Shown here: one piece after another, positions 26,235 through 38,056 of the stretch | How the letters are laid out: each line of letters opens with the position of its first letter | Position numbering within the stretch: the stretch's first letter is position 1 | NCBI GenBank assembly: GCA_020747065.1 | Contig: JAGMVK010000017.1 | Coordinates: forward strand, 186,001-250,000 | Source of the DNA: Cadophora sp. MPI-SDFR-AT-0126 | Taxonomy: Eukaryota > Ascomycota > Leotiomycetes > Helotiales > Ploettnerulaceae | Direction of reading: 5' to 3' | DNA length: 64,000 bases | Program-made: the position numbers and the translations under genes | The notes under the pieces: generated by a model | What the model was told of the DNA's origin: nothing | The model's database searches: none | Seen by the model: only the letters and a program-made list of their open reading frames with translations

Positions 26235-27887
26235 TCATGAGTCGGACTTGACGTCAACTTTCTTGGCTGGCTTCTCCTCTGCTGCTCCTGTATCCTCCTC
26301 ACGAGCACGCTTGTTGCCATTGGAGGCTGGCTCGTCGATCTTGGTGTCAACCTTCTTTGCGGCGCTCGCTCCAGCACCGTTTGCTTCCTCCCGATGGCTC
26401 TTCGTCTCAGAGCCATCCTCAGTCTTGACTGGAGCATCCTCGGACTTGACCTCCTTTGTATCGGCCCTGGTAAATGTCAGTAATCCTCCAAGTGACAATA
26501 GTAATTGGGATTCGAAAAGGGAGGTTTGAGAATTACTCACTTCTCCTTTGCTTCGCGCTCCTTATTTCTGTCGTTGCCCCGATTGTCACGTCGATTGCCA
26601 CGACCTCCACGATTGTTATCTCTGCCGCGGCCTCTGTTGTCCTTGCGGTTGTCTCTGAATCCGCTGGCGCGATCCTCCTCACGACGCTTTCTCCAATCAT
26701 CAGGGTCCCGATCGCCACGATCACCACGGGCTTCCCGACGGTCTCCACGTTTGTCACCCCCACGTCGATCTCCCCCACGATCACCTCCTCGTCCCCGTCC
26801 GCGACCTCGTCCTCTGTAGTTGCGTTGCTCCATAGGCTCGATCTTGCCAGACTTGATCTCTTCCTCCTTCTCGTTCATGTAACTGGAAACACGAGTCAGA
26901 AAAGATTCAAGCGCAATGTAAAGGCTCTAAAAAGTAAAGAGCTAAGAAGAGGAGGACCAAAATAAATGAAGACTTACTCTCTCTTAGACTTGATCAAGAG
27001 TTTATTTCCCTTCCAAAGAGGCTTTGGATCTAGAGCGAGGAACTTTTGCGCAGTCTCGTCATCCTGGAATTCAACGAAGACGGATCCCTTGAAGAGCTTC
27101 TGCTCAGTACGACGAAGACGAACAGAGTTGGTGGGGCCATATGGAGCGAAGAAAGCCTCGATATCGAATTGCGAACCTGGCTCTTCATCGCCAAAACCTT
27201 TAGCATAGATAGATCGGGATTCTGCTTTAGATTTTGGAGTGTCGGGATCCCACGCAACTGCGCGGTTGACCATCTCTGAGCCTTCTGAGCCAGAAACGAC
27301 GAGGAATTTGCTGGCGCGAAGTGCTTCCACGACGGCAGATCGTGGCTGAAAGCGCTTCATGCGCCCGAACTCACAGATCTTGGAGATTGGGACAGGAACG
27401 TTGGAAGCTCCTTGGGTCAGGCCTTGAAGGTAGGTATCGGTGGGCAAATTGGTGTCAGAGAAGTAGAATTCAACCTGGAGTAAAAGTGTTAGTGATTTTG
27501 GTGAAGAACTGGGGCAGTGCGACTGTCTACCTGAGCCCGGATCTTTGCTGGATCGTCAGTAGTAGGCAAGATAGATGGGTCGTATTTGCTGTTATTCTTG
27601 TAATCGTCCCAGTCCTGTCTGGCACTGGTCTTCAGAACACCATTCTCGTCGTAACGCTTGCGATCTTGCTTCTTCCCAGCCTTCTCGTCCTTGGCTTCGG
27701 AATCATTCTCGACCTTCCCCTCGACAGCTTCCTCCTTTACTTCACCATTGACTGGCTTGGTTTCGGTTTCGGCAGCAGTTTCTATTGGTGCTGAAGAGTC
27801 GCCGCCTTCCTTTTTGATTGTTTCATCGTTTGGGAGAGAGGTAGCAGATGGGTCTGGCTCGGTAGCTTCAACTTTAAGGTCAGACAT
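26235..27887 (-). CDS. La protein (LARP3-type RNA chaperone) with RGG tail
   Basis: La binds 3' oligo-U of RNA polymerase III transcripts and protects pre-tRNAs. Four exons, complement of 26235..26466, 26541..26882, 26978..27474 and 27531..27887, encode 475 residues. An acidic disordered N-terminus (about 1-100) leads into the La motif (about 100-195; QVEFYFSDTNLPTDTYLQ, then SKICEFGRMKRF), then an RRM (about 225-305; SIYAKGFGDE as RNP2 and KGSVFVEFQDDE as RNP1). After KSKRDYMNEKEEEI comes a strongly basic RGG/RGD-rich stretch of about 90 residues (GRGRGRGRGGDRGGDRR and similar), then a Lys/Glu tail with RAREED. The classic second RRM of animal La is absent, as in other fungi, but the long RGG segment is not typical of yeast Lhp1. 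Nuclear location is expected. Confidence 0.92.
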
Positions 27888-28459
27888 CTTGGGTGGATTC
27901 TTTCTCGGCTGTGGTGTTTAAAATGGTTGAGTATTGGGACTGGAGATTCTGTAGTTTCTAAATCTGTCGCCGAAGAAAAAAATATATGCGGAAGCTCTGT
28001 TGTTGGTGGGCGCGTCTTTCCTATTGTCGTCGGTGAATCAGTAACATGAAAAGTGACTCGGAAGGTGAGTGAGTGATGGCGGGGTACGAAAGAGCTAATG
28101 GCCGACCTGGAATGACCATCTTATGCAGGAGATTGGGTCGCATGAAGATGTACTTACAGATAATTGCATGAGCTTCAATCAACTGACTAATGCTGTTCGT
28201 CGGTTGAATTGAAGAATTGTAAATTTCCACAGTTCTAGTTCTACTTCCAAAACGAAGTGGGACATCTGCAGGAGAGCTTCTTCGAAAATTCATTCGCTTG
28301 AAGCGGCCGCCTCTAGCCTTTGGCTAATCCGGACTAAGACAAGCGCAGTATTTTTTGGCCCAGTTGGACTTTTGGACCTCGTGCCATTCGAGGAGCTTTG
28401 AATTGGAGGTTGAAGGTTTCCAAGTTACGCTCTTTTTCCATAGTGTCACATCATCCAGC
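27888..28459. other. Divergent promoter between La and uS4m
   Basis: About 570 bases between two start codons. Contains a GC-rich GCGGCCGC site at 28305-28312. No additional gene seen. Confidence 0.45.
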
Positions 28460-29939
28460 ATGGGGAGAAAACGGTTTCATAGTTTGAAGCAGGTGGTACG
28501 TACCGATGGACTTCAATTGCCCCTTTCAACAGCTAACTTCTCCAGAAATTCCGTGCATCTTGGAACAAATACAATCTCTACAACCTCACACGTCTGAAAC
28601 CCATCAATACCGCGTTCTTTACCTTCTACCAGCAGAAATGGAAAGCCAAGTCCATGTCCCGAGCATATCACGGCGAGCAGATCAGGGAGAAGCAGTGGCA
28701 GAGGATGTTCACACCAAAGCTCAACGCAGTCGTCCCAATGGACTATAGATATCTGGCGGAGCATGATGGATCGGAACATGCTGCTGGGCGAGGATCTGGA
28801 CTGGAGCAACCAGTCAATCCGAATAAAGTACAATTTAATTTAGGGAAGAAGCATATACCATACATGCATATGACATATGCTCCGATTGAGAAGCGATTGG
28901 ATATGGCAATATTCAGAGCATTGTTTGCCAGCAGTGCGAAGCAGGCAAGACAGTTTGTCACGCACGGCAAGGTCAAGGTCAATGGAAAGAAGGTGTGTCC
29001 AACACTTGGCTTCTCGAATCTCAGTCGCTAATGCTACGTCAGATGCCATATCCGGGATATCTTTTAAATCCAGGAGACCTTTTTCAAGTCGAGCCAGATT
29101 CCGTGCTATTTGCCACTGGAGCACCAAAAGAAATGGAACAGAAGCGTAAAGGAAGGCAACTACGGAAGTCCTCGAAAAGAGTGAACATCACAATGGACAA
29201 GTTCCGCGCCACAAGACGAGAGAAGAAGGCAGCAGAAAGAGCTGCCAGGGCCGACAAAGAAGCCGCCGCCGAAGCAGCAGGAGAAATCGTCAAACCTCGA
29301 GTGAGGCCCGAAAGGCCGACTCTGGAAGACAACATGGTCATCCGCCAGCAACGGCAAGCCGATGCCGCCGAGCTCTTAAAACAAGCAGACCTCCTCTTCA
29401 ACAACAGGAGGAAGCCTCTCAGCGCCAAACAGAAGCAAGGTCTTCGCGCGCTAGTCAAGAAAGTCCGAACCTTCCAGGCGCAATGCTTCAGACTTTCTAT
29501 CGACAAGCTGGAGAAGACACGCGCCGAGATCGCAGAGGAATGGAAAGAAGTTCGGACGCATCCCAGGCAACAAGCCAAGCGGGAGAAGGCTCAAGCAAAG
29601 AAAGCCGCCACGCCGAAAGTAGAAGATCCGAACGCGAAGCCGAGACTCACATACAACGAAAAAATCACGAAGCAGCTAGAAGAAGAGCGACAGCTCAGGA
29701 TGGCGAAGATCAAGGAAGAGGTACACGATCCGACGAAGCCGTATGCTACGCCCTGGCGGCCGAGACCGTATATGAGTGCTTTTGCGTTCATCCCGAGATA
29801 TTTGGAGGTCAATCATAAGATTTGCTCCGCTGTGTACTTGAGAGATCCGGTCGCGAGACCGGGATTGACGGAAGTGCCTACGCCTTTTCCACAGGAGATT
29901 CAGCAACTGGCTTTTACGTGGTATTTGAGGAGGAGATAG
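28460..29939 (+). CDS. NAM9: Mitochondrial small-subunit ribosomal protein uS4m (Nam9)
   Basis: Primary rRNA-binding protein of the mitochondrial small ribosomal subunit. Three exons (28460..28495, 28546..28992, 29043..29939) give 459 residues; both introns are 50 nt. The start [20 protein letters not shown] matches fungal Nam9. The S4 RNA-binding domain lies about 128-190 ([20 protein letters not shown], then [14 protein letters not shown] and [16 protein letters not shown]), interrupted by the second intron. A long basic, Lys/Arg/Ala-rich helical extension (about 210-370) is fungal-specific, and the C-terminus carries [20 protein letters not shown], characteristic of the family. For exon one I chose the donor GTACGT over GTGGTA four bases earlier because it keeps Val before KFR, as in homologues. 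Confidence 0.92.
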
Positions 29940-30839
29940 AAAGATGTAGGATATATTAGCATTGTATAGCACAGATGGATCAGAGAAGCGTTAGACGTGA
30001 TAGGATGACTTGGTAGGATGCGTTATTGTAAAAGTACAGAAACTGTATTTCTCTCTGTACCATACTTCTCCGCGTTACACTGTCCAATCCCACCTACCAC
30101 GGGTAACCCAAAAGTCTCCTCCAATTCCAATAATATCCCAGTCAGAGTCTTAGGTGTTCAGAGTCTCCAACATCTAACTGTGTTCTAGAAAGTGCTACAA
30201 AACAACACATGATGGGCATGCACCCCAGAATCATCATCCCAAAACATCACACCACAACTCCAGATTCCCCTCTTCAACATCCAACCTCTCCCCACAATCC
30301 CCGTCCCATCTCACACCCTCCTCATAATCTCGTGACGAACACCGCCGAACCACTCTCTCGTCTGCTCTCGTTTGTGAACCCGGCAAAGTCCTATCATCGT
30401 ACGACTTCCCCATTCCTAAAACGCGCCGCTGATTGGTCGACGCCCAGCAGCGCGGACCGGACCGAATTTGTAGATGTGCAACAAAAGGTTTTGAGGAATG
30501 TGAGATAGGGTGTTGGACGGCGTGAGGCGATGCATTCCGCTGGGTGATGACGGAATGTTTGGGCGTATGGGATCATTGTCAAAGGCTCAAGGGTTTGTAG
30601 AGATGGTAAGTACGCAGCCCTGCCGTTCGAATCGAGAATTCTGGAAGCTAGTATGTATGATTCAGTATGTTTATATGCAGTAGTCAAGAATAGTCATTCA
30701 ATGAGTGCCTAATGGCTGAGGAAATCTAACTACGCGGCGATATTTGTACAGCGACAGCCTACGACATGATATCTGTATTCATTTTCCCAATCCTTTCTTC
30801 TCTCCCCGAAGACAATTCTATTCAAAGCAGCATGCCTGT
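29940..30839. other. Convergent 3' intergenic region
   Basis: About 900 bases. A B-box-like GTTCGAATC occurs near 30628 but no flanking acceptor or D-arm pairs with it, so it is not a tRNA. No gene supported. Confidence 0.45.
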
Positions 30840-32931
30840 CTACAACTTGGCCTTTGGTGCCTCGAGCGTAGGGATCAGTAGATCTCTGATATCTCCTGCG
30901 GCTTCGTTCAGGTAGAAGCTCATTCTCTCGCTCCCGAGGCCCTTGGATACGACGTTGAATTGGATGCTAATATCAGAATTAGTTTTTGCCCTTTTGTGAG
31001 AATGTTGCCAGTTGTGCAATAAACTCACCTATTCTCATTGATCATATAAGCAATTCCCCAGCCATCATCAACAACCTGACTCCACCCATAGCCATTGAAA
31101 TACTCGGAGCTCAACTGACTGGTAGAAATGAACCATTTGCTGGAATAGGCGTACGCTGGATCTTTGTAAATTGATGGCAGCTCCTCGTTAGGTCCAATGA
31201 GCTTCTTCAGTCCGAACAGATGTCTGTCAACACCCTTGCCGTCAGAGGCAGCAGATATGTATTCCACGTGCGAATTGACAGCTTTGCGGAACGCTGCGAT
31301 AGCGACCTCGTTATCGACGGTGTGGTCAGTGATAGCTTTGCAGAATGCAACAGAATCGTCAGAGACAGATCTGCAAGTCTCGGTTCGTCCTTGTTGGAAT
31401 CGCCGGGTAGCGGCAGATTCGTATGTTGGTCTGTTCTTGCCGTACATTTTGAAGTAAGCGAGCTGGATAATCATTTGTACATAGGCGTCTGGCGAGCACT
31501 TGAACTTCTTGATCAGGCCCTTGCCGTAACCTTGGTATGCTTGAACTCGCAATTCGTGGGCGCCAATGACTTCTGTGAAATCCTTGGTCGCCTGCTCAAT
31601 TTCACTCTGTACATCCTTGTTGATGTGGAATTTGACCACTGAGGGTTCAGGGAGATTCGAGCGGATAGAGGGGTCAGAGAAATCGAGCTTGTTGCCGAAG
31701 ATCACTTCGTTGACGTAGTCGTTCAGGCGATGCGTTGGTGTGCCATCCATCATGGAGTGCTCGCCTGTGAAGCCAGAAGTTCCATTGTCGTTGATGATGA
31801 ACTGGAGGGGCTTGTCAAACCATCTATTCGCGCCGTCCCCGTGCCAGTATTGATGTGCCCGCTCTTCCAGGGTAACTGGGCTGGCGTCGTCCAAGCATAC
31901 AACAAAGGAAGAGGCTTCGATAGTTTTCAGTGCGGTAGCGTTTGAAGGGTGTGCTTTGAGCAGGACTTCTCGGGCATCGGTCCAAACGTCCCTGTTCTCG
32001 GAGGTCAAGACACCGACCGCTGGAACTTTCTCTGCCCTTTGATAGATTGACCTGAACTGCTGCTCCAATTCGGAAGTGTTTAACTGTTTGCCATCCACCT
32101 CATGGTAAAGTTTGAAAAACTGGTTCTTACGAATCACCACAATGTAGTTGTTTTCCTGGGCAGGGTATTTGGCAGGGTAGTCGGCGGGCTTAGCAGGTAT
32201 TCTGCTGCAGTTGAACATCCATTGGTAGCTCTCCATGGAAATAGGAAGCTTCTTCATGTATTCGGGTTCTAGTGTGCCAGCATCGACCTGCTTCTTGAAT
32301 TCTAGAACAGCAGTACTGATAGCAGCCGCTCTCTTGGCCGGGTCTCGCCGTCGTCTATCATCTCTATGGGAGTAGAAGTAGCTGACGTATGGTACGACTG
32401 GGTCGCGGTATGTCAGATATGCAGCATCATTCCACCATTCGTAGATCCAGTTCTTGTGCTTGGGGTCTGCCCGTCGAGCAAGTAGCTTCTCCTGGAGCTT
32501 GCTACCAACACCACCCGGCTTTATGAATTCTTGTACGGCCTTCGTTGTTGACTCGAACTCGGAGGGGGACAGCAACGGGTGAACGGACTTCAGGTATCTT
32601 GCACTGGTCTCTTCTAGAGTCGGCACTGGCAATTTGGGCAGAGAATCTTCGAATCGTAGCATCGGTCCTTTAGAGGAATCCTCCTTGTACCCTGAATAGA
32701 GTCTCAGTTAATGTTCAAGTTGAGGGCCAGGAGGACGAATTCACCTGCTGGCAGGGCAGAGCTATTGCTCCGCGCATTTGCTGGTGCCATTCCCAAAGTC
32801 TGCGGAACCGTTAGCCAGGAACCAACAGAGCCAGATAGCTAGATACTCACTCGTGAAACTGACGGCCGTGTCGCGGTGAAGCTGCTTCTGAGCAACGGAG
32901 ACGTCCGACCTCTAGAAATCGCCTTCAACAT
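30840..32931 (-). CDS. CAT2: Carnitine O-acetyltransferase, dual mitochondrial/peroxisomal type
   Basis: Transfers acetyl groups between CoA and carnitine so that they can cross organelle membranes. Four exons, complement of 30840..30966, 31029..32691, 32745..32799 and 32851..32931, encode 641 residues. Exon one encodes a basic amphipathic presequence (MLKAISRGRTSPLLRSS). Exon two begins TLGM, giving a second in-frame ATG just after intron one. The body shows choline/carnitine acyltransferase motifs: LPKLPVPTLEETSARYL near residue 60, catalytic His in GEHSMMDGTPTHRLNDYV near 360, and later YESAATRRFQQGRTET and the substrate-binding SSEYFNGYGWSQVVDDGWG. The C-terminus is AKL, a PTS1 tripeptide. 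Dual targeting from one gene is known for yeast CAT2 and Aspergillus acuJ, and the exon layout here suits it. Expected to be induced on fatty acids or acetate, which sequence does not show. Confidence 0.94.
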
Positions 32932-33559
32932 TCCCAACGTTGTTATGGAGAGAACGAGAGGATACAAGATAGAAAATTTAAAGATTCAGTAAACCCTCAC
33001 AAGCCTCGTTCGGTTCAGGGTACAGTAGCGATCACGGCGGTAGTTCTCTTCCTCCTGGTTGGTGGATGAAGGGCTGTATCGGTTGTTCTTGTCTGAAGCC
33101 CTGTTAATGCCGAGGTTCGATGGGTGATTGAATTTCCACCCCACTGCCCCAGAATCAGCCCTTGTGCTGCTGCATGCCACCACACCGAGCCGACAAATGA
33201 CGCGCAATTTTTCCAGAGGCACATTTTCTTTGGATCGGACCGAGGGATCGTGCGAATACCCGAATAGCAAGAGTGAGATCTTATTTGTTTTGATGCAGCA
33301 AAATAGCCACATGATGTTATTCTGCCTCTTCAAGAGGCTCTTCAAGCGGAATGACGGAAGGCTCTATCTGTACAACCCTTTCATACAACCCTTCACATGC
33401 GATTCTGTGACCAGGAATCTCCATAGTCTCATAGAAGCTCGAAAAATCAAACCCGGCGTGATGATATCCCCTTAACCCATATCCTAATTTACCAAGACTC
33501 CATGACATGTAATGCCCAATAGGATGCCCAACGCCCTGACGTACACTGGTAGAGCCTGT
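32932..33559. other. 5' region of CAT2, downstream of Eaf7
   Basis: About 630 bases between tandem minus-strand genes. Short frames only. I saw no distinct oleate-response pair that I would defend. Confidence 0.45.
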
Positions 33560-34484
33560 CTACTTTTTCCTTCGACTTTTCCTAGTGGTAGGTGGATCGG
33601 CTTTTGCCTTGGACGCTTTGGAAGGTTTAGGTGAAGCAGTTCCTTCCTCTTCCTCAGCATCCTCATCTTCATCTGCCACTTCCTCTGTCTCTTCCGCTCC
33701 GTCATCCTCATCAGCCGTGTCTGCTGTGACAGACGTATCCTTGCTCTGCTGTCTCGAAGTAGATTCCCCCTTCAGGCGCCCTATCGACCTGTTCGTACTT
33801 CTGCCAGTCCGAGTTGACTTCGGCGGGGAATTGGCTGGAGAAGTCCTCGCTTCATCAGTATCGTCCACGGTATCTGCCCTATTCTTCGTAGTAATGGTAT
33901 CTCCCCTCTTGCGCTTTCGTGCTCCTGTCGGTGAAGGTGGCCGTCCTAACTGAGGAGGCGAAGAAGGAGCTTCACTGGCCGCATCCTCGGCAGCGGTCCT
34001 CTGCCCCTTCATAAACATCATTTCCTCAAAGTCCTCTTCCGGCAGCTTGAATTCCATGAATTGATCTGGGTCGTCAATATAATTCTCCCGGTCGTCGATT
34101 ATGTCCAGGTCGTACATTGTGCGAAGTTTCTGCCATATTGCTGGTATGCGCGTGTGCTGCTCAATGGTAGGGTCGTAGCCATGGTTTCGTAGATTTTCAG
34201 ATATCGCGATCATACGAAAGTGCTTGTGTATGCCTGGGTTCTCTGTCAGTCGCGCATTGTCAAGCAGCTTCAAATGTCCCACCAGCCGGTTTCCACCTGA
34301 TGATCCCCTTGAAAAGGGAAGTCTCCTGCTCGTCTGTCCAAGGATCTTTCAAAATGTCGTATGCTGGCTTCGGTTTCGCTCCACTTGTATCGGTTTGGGG
34401 TGTGTCAACTGCCATCGCATCTTCATCTGCGGCGGGCGTCGAAGGCGCGCGCACACTCCCTTTAGTCTTCTTCCGAGGAGGCAT
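33560..34484 (-). CDS. EAF7: NuA4 histone acetyltransferase subunit Eaf7 (MRGBP family)
   Basis: Eaf7 is part of the Eaf3-Eaf5-Eaf7 module of the NuA4 histone H4 acetyltransferase in the nucleus. Two exons, complement of 33560..34233 and 34283..34484, encode 291 residues. The family domain is near residues 47-135: [20 protein letters not shown], then [19 protein letters not shown] and [18 protein letters not shown], followed by a [12 protein letters not shown] motif. The second half is disordered, alternating basic patches (GARKRKRGD) with a long acidic block and a basic C-terminus (RKSRRKK). The intron has a GTGGGA donor. It shares a 200-base promoter with the gamma-tubulin complex gene. Confidence 0.9.
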
Positions 34485-34684
34485 GATGAAGATGGTCGAC
34501 CCTGAATTGAGAGTGGGATGTCTGATGTGTAATCGCCAAATGTTTCCAGGTGCAGACGGGCATTGCATGCCACAAAACCTCCCGTAGTAGCGCCGGATAG
34601 TCCCGCTCAATGATCCGCCACTGCAGAAACGCGTCAACCCAGAGACAATAGACAACCGGACGCGACTTGCGATGAAATGCGAAC
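34485..34684. promoter_or_regulatory. Bidirectional promoter, Eaf7 / gamma-tubulin complex gene
   Basis: Exactly 200 bases between the two start codons, the tightest divergent pair in the window. No consensus TATA box is visible. Co-regulation is inferred from spacing only. Confidence 0.5.
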
Positions 34685-37608
34685 ATGAACGACGACAGCG
34701 GCGACCAGGGGAATTGCTTTGCGATACCTGATCTATGGGCTCCTTCCAGATTCTTGAGAGACGGACCGGAAAGTCTGCTGTTCTCGCAGCTAAAACTCGT
34801 TGGTAGGTTGTCAATGTTTGAAAGGGAGGAGTTTGTGACTAACAACACTCAGACATCGATGAAGCTTTGCCAGAAATCGTGGAGCAACTCCTCCACAAAG
34901 AAAAGGATGGATTCTTCAGTATTCCAGATCTCCCATTCGACCTTACGGGGCCAGTGCCAACACCCGGCAACACAACTGATTCCGTAAAAGAATCATTTCA
35001 AAAATTGAACGAGGAGAGTAACGACGAGGTTGACATCTGGACATTTCCAAATGAGACACCAATAAAGACTCCCAACTACCAGACCTGGGAAGGATTCGAA
35101 AAGCAGAAAGATGAGAAATATTGTGCACCATATCTGGCAGAGGCTGGCCCATCTGTTCTCGATGCCGTCATTGCATCAAGAGAAGACTCATTACATATCA
35201 AGAATACCGAGCATCTCGTCGTGAATCCGAAGATCTATGCTTCATCTCTTCTTGCTTTGGGCTTGGGACGAAGCTCTGTTTTCTTCTCTTGGGATGAAAG
35301 CAAGCAGTCGTTCGTGTCTACGCTTTCCTTGATGAGAATATCTGGCTACACAGGAGACTCCTTAGATGGCCTTTCAATCATGTTCATGGATTGTGGGAAT
35401 ATCACAAGGTCACTTCAACGCTTTGTTGAGAAGGCATATGCAAGTGAGAAATCCCCAGGCCGTATTTCTCTAGCAGATGCTGTTTCTACACTCCTGGCAA
35501 CGATTCAGTCGCGGTTGAGCGTATCAGCAGCCGGCTATAGTAGCATCTTACAGCTACAAGCATTATTCAGACCAGCATACTCAATACTCACATGCTTTCG
35601 ACGGATAGTCGTAAATACTTCGGCTACTAGGAGCGACGAATCAATGTTGTCTACCATTTTTGAAGAGATTCAACTTCTCGAGCACAGGACAGATTCTTTG
35701 AGAGAGATCTTACTGGAGATTCTTTCCCGAGTCTCGCAACCGTGGCTTGAGTTTGCGAGTGAGTGGCTTGGCCTACAAAGGGAAGCCGGCTTACCACTCA
35801 CTAAGGAGGGACCAGGCAAAAGTTTCGTGAAGGTGGACAACAAAGAATGGGTAGACGATCAAGGACTCGAGATGAACGAACCAGACTATGTTCTTGACTA
35901 TGACAAGGTCCCAGCATTCATCGCCCCAGAAGACGCTCGATCTATGTTTGAAGTTGGAAAGAGCCTGCGGTTCTTACGATCTCATCATGCCGAACATCCG
36001 TTGGCAAGGTCAGATGTAGTAGCTTCGGCCAATCCGCCACCCCTTGAGTGGAAATTCTCCTGGCAGGATATTGTCGAAGTTGAGTCAAAGTCCTTGCAGT
36101 ATGAAAAGGACTTGATCGCAGCTCTACGGCGATTCTCTCAGCACGCCCTTCCGACCCTTCCTTCTCCTGATGATCCAGTAGCTTATGCTCTCGATTTCTT
36201 TGGGAAACCAGAAGACGCTATGCAGGCGCACGTACTTGCATCGATAGACGCTCTCAACCAGCCGTTCGCCGTGAGCGAACAGCAAGATTGCCTTTTGTCA
36301 GGCTTGAACAATTATCTCACTTCAAGTCAATCTGCCGCAGACGATGATGAGTCCGTATTTGCTCCACCTATCTCACTAGTACCAGTACTTTCATTCAACC
36401 CGATCATCGCAGCTCAAGCTCGTATCATCAACGGTACTTGCATGCGCATGTTTTTCAACTCTCACAAACTGCGAGAGCATCTATCAATCCAGCGAAGCTT
36501 CCAGCTGCTAGGCAATGGCGTGTTTTCAAGCAGGCTTTCACATGCGCTCTTTGATCCGGAATTGGAAAGCGCTGAAAGGCAACGAGGTATCGCACGATCA
36601 GGTGGTATGATGGGTCTTCGACTTGGCGGTAGAGATACCTGGCCTCCAGCGAGCTCTGAGCTGCGGCTTGCCCTGATGGGTGTCCTTTCCGACAGCTATG
36701 AATCTAGTCAATCGCTGAACAAATCCCGTGCTGGCACATATCTGGACCAGAATACAATACCAGGCGATTTGAGCTTCTCGGTTCGAGATATGACAGCAGA
36801 AGAAATCGACAAATGCATGGACCCAGATTCTGTTGAGGCTTTGGACTTCCTTCGGCTCTCCTACAAGCCTCCGCAGCCACTCGAGGCTGTCATAACACCC
36901 ATGATCCTCTTCAAATATGATCAGCTGTTCAAGGTGCTCCTCCGCGTCGTGCGAATGCTTTACGTAGTATCAGCCCTCTTCCGGGATACTTCCGACCGTT
37001 CATCCCATTGGTCAGGAGTCGAACATATTGCTCAACGATTCAGAATCGAAGCTCACCACTTCATATCAAGTATCAGCAGCTACTTCGTTGATACTGGAAT
37101 TGAGTCGACATGGAGGATCTTCGATGCCAAACTGGATCAGATTGAAGAAAGGCTCAAGACTGGAGGCGACTATATCACTCTTGGTCAGAATGAAGGTTTA
37201 GACAAACTTCGAGACTACCATGAGCGAGTTCTGGACAGAATAATGTTCGCACTCTTACTACGAAAGCGCCAACAGCCGGTCATGAAACTACTCGAGGAAA
37301 TCTTCGCCCTCATTCTCCAATTTTCGAAACATTCCAGAGAACGAGCAACTGGTGTGCAAGTGCATGGGGCGAATGACGAGTTGAAAACGCTGTATTTGAG
37401 GTTCCGGAAGAAAGTCGGCGTTTTCATCACTGTCTGCAGGGGGCTGAGTGAGAAGAAAGGATATGGAGAGAGAAAGATAGTGGATAGTAGGATGACCGCA
37501 CAAGAAGGATTGTTCGATGGAGATGACCTGGCGGAGGAGAATACCGTCATCCAGCTTTTGGCCAAGTTGGAGATGTCGAATTATTATTCGAGGTCTGTAG
37601 ATGTTTAG
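34685..37608 (+). CDS. Gamma-tubulin complex component, Spc97/Spc98 family (GCP5/GCP6 type)
   Basis: Gamma-tubulin complex proteins nucleate microtubules at spindle pole bodies. Two exons (34685..34802, 34853..37608) give 957 residues. The N-terminal region starts with [16 protein letters not shown] and leads into the GRIP1-type region ([56 protein letters not shown]). The GRIP2-type C-terminal half contains [20 protein letters not shown] and [20 protein letters not shown], followed by helical segments to the end. Size and the divergent N-terminus suggest one of the accessory GCP4/5/6 proteins rather than core GCP2/GCP3; I lean to GCP6/Alp16 but cannot prove it. The first in-frame ATG is in exon one at 34685; an internal TTG at 34867 is not a start. 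Confidence 0.85.
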
Positions 37609-38056
37609 AAAATATGTATACTTCCGCATCAAAGGCATATTACAAACCTGTCCCAAACTACAAGGTACCCGGATCTCAGCAAGAATATGACCAAGCAAAC
37701 GCAAATCGAATCAAGGTCAAATCTACTAATGTCACATGAGGAAATTTCTTATCATTCTGCCCACCTATATAGAGCTTTTCTGTGCAGTTAAGAAGCTGCC
37801 ATAGAATCCCAGGTAAGATATCATTTATACATCCCAAGGTTAAAGTCTTCTTGCTATTCACAAATGCGCTGAACCTCTTTTCCATATGTCGCCTGTGCAC
37901 TGCTGAGGTTTATCTGCCACTTGAGTGGTCGGCCATGAACAGCCATCAACCTTAAATTTAGTGCGCCAAGCCTCCAATGGAGAGCTCTCGAACCACGAAC
38001 GTCACGACTACAATCGCAACCTCACAACCTCGTTCTACGCCATTGACCTCTCCACC
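37609..38056. other. Intergenic, about 450 bases
   Basis: Holds the 3' end of the gamma-tubulin complex gene and the 5' region of the complex I subunit. The frame upstream of 38057 stays open for over 40 codons from a GTG, but has no ATG, so I did not extend the gene. Confidence 0.5.

Noticed and set aside
25820..26437. 205-codon minus-strand open frame
   Set aside because: It overlaps the last coding exon of La in another frame, is rich in Arg from reading Lys/Glu codons out of phase, and has no domain.
30600..30660. B-box-like GTTCGAATC suggesting a second tRNA
   Set aside because: No matching acceptor stem, anticodon arm or A box in register.
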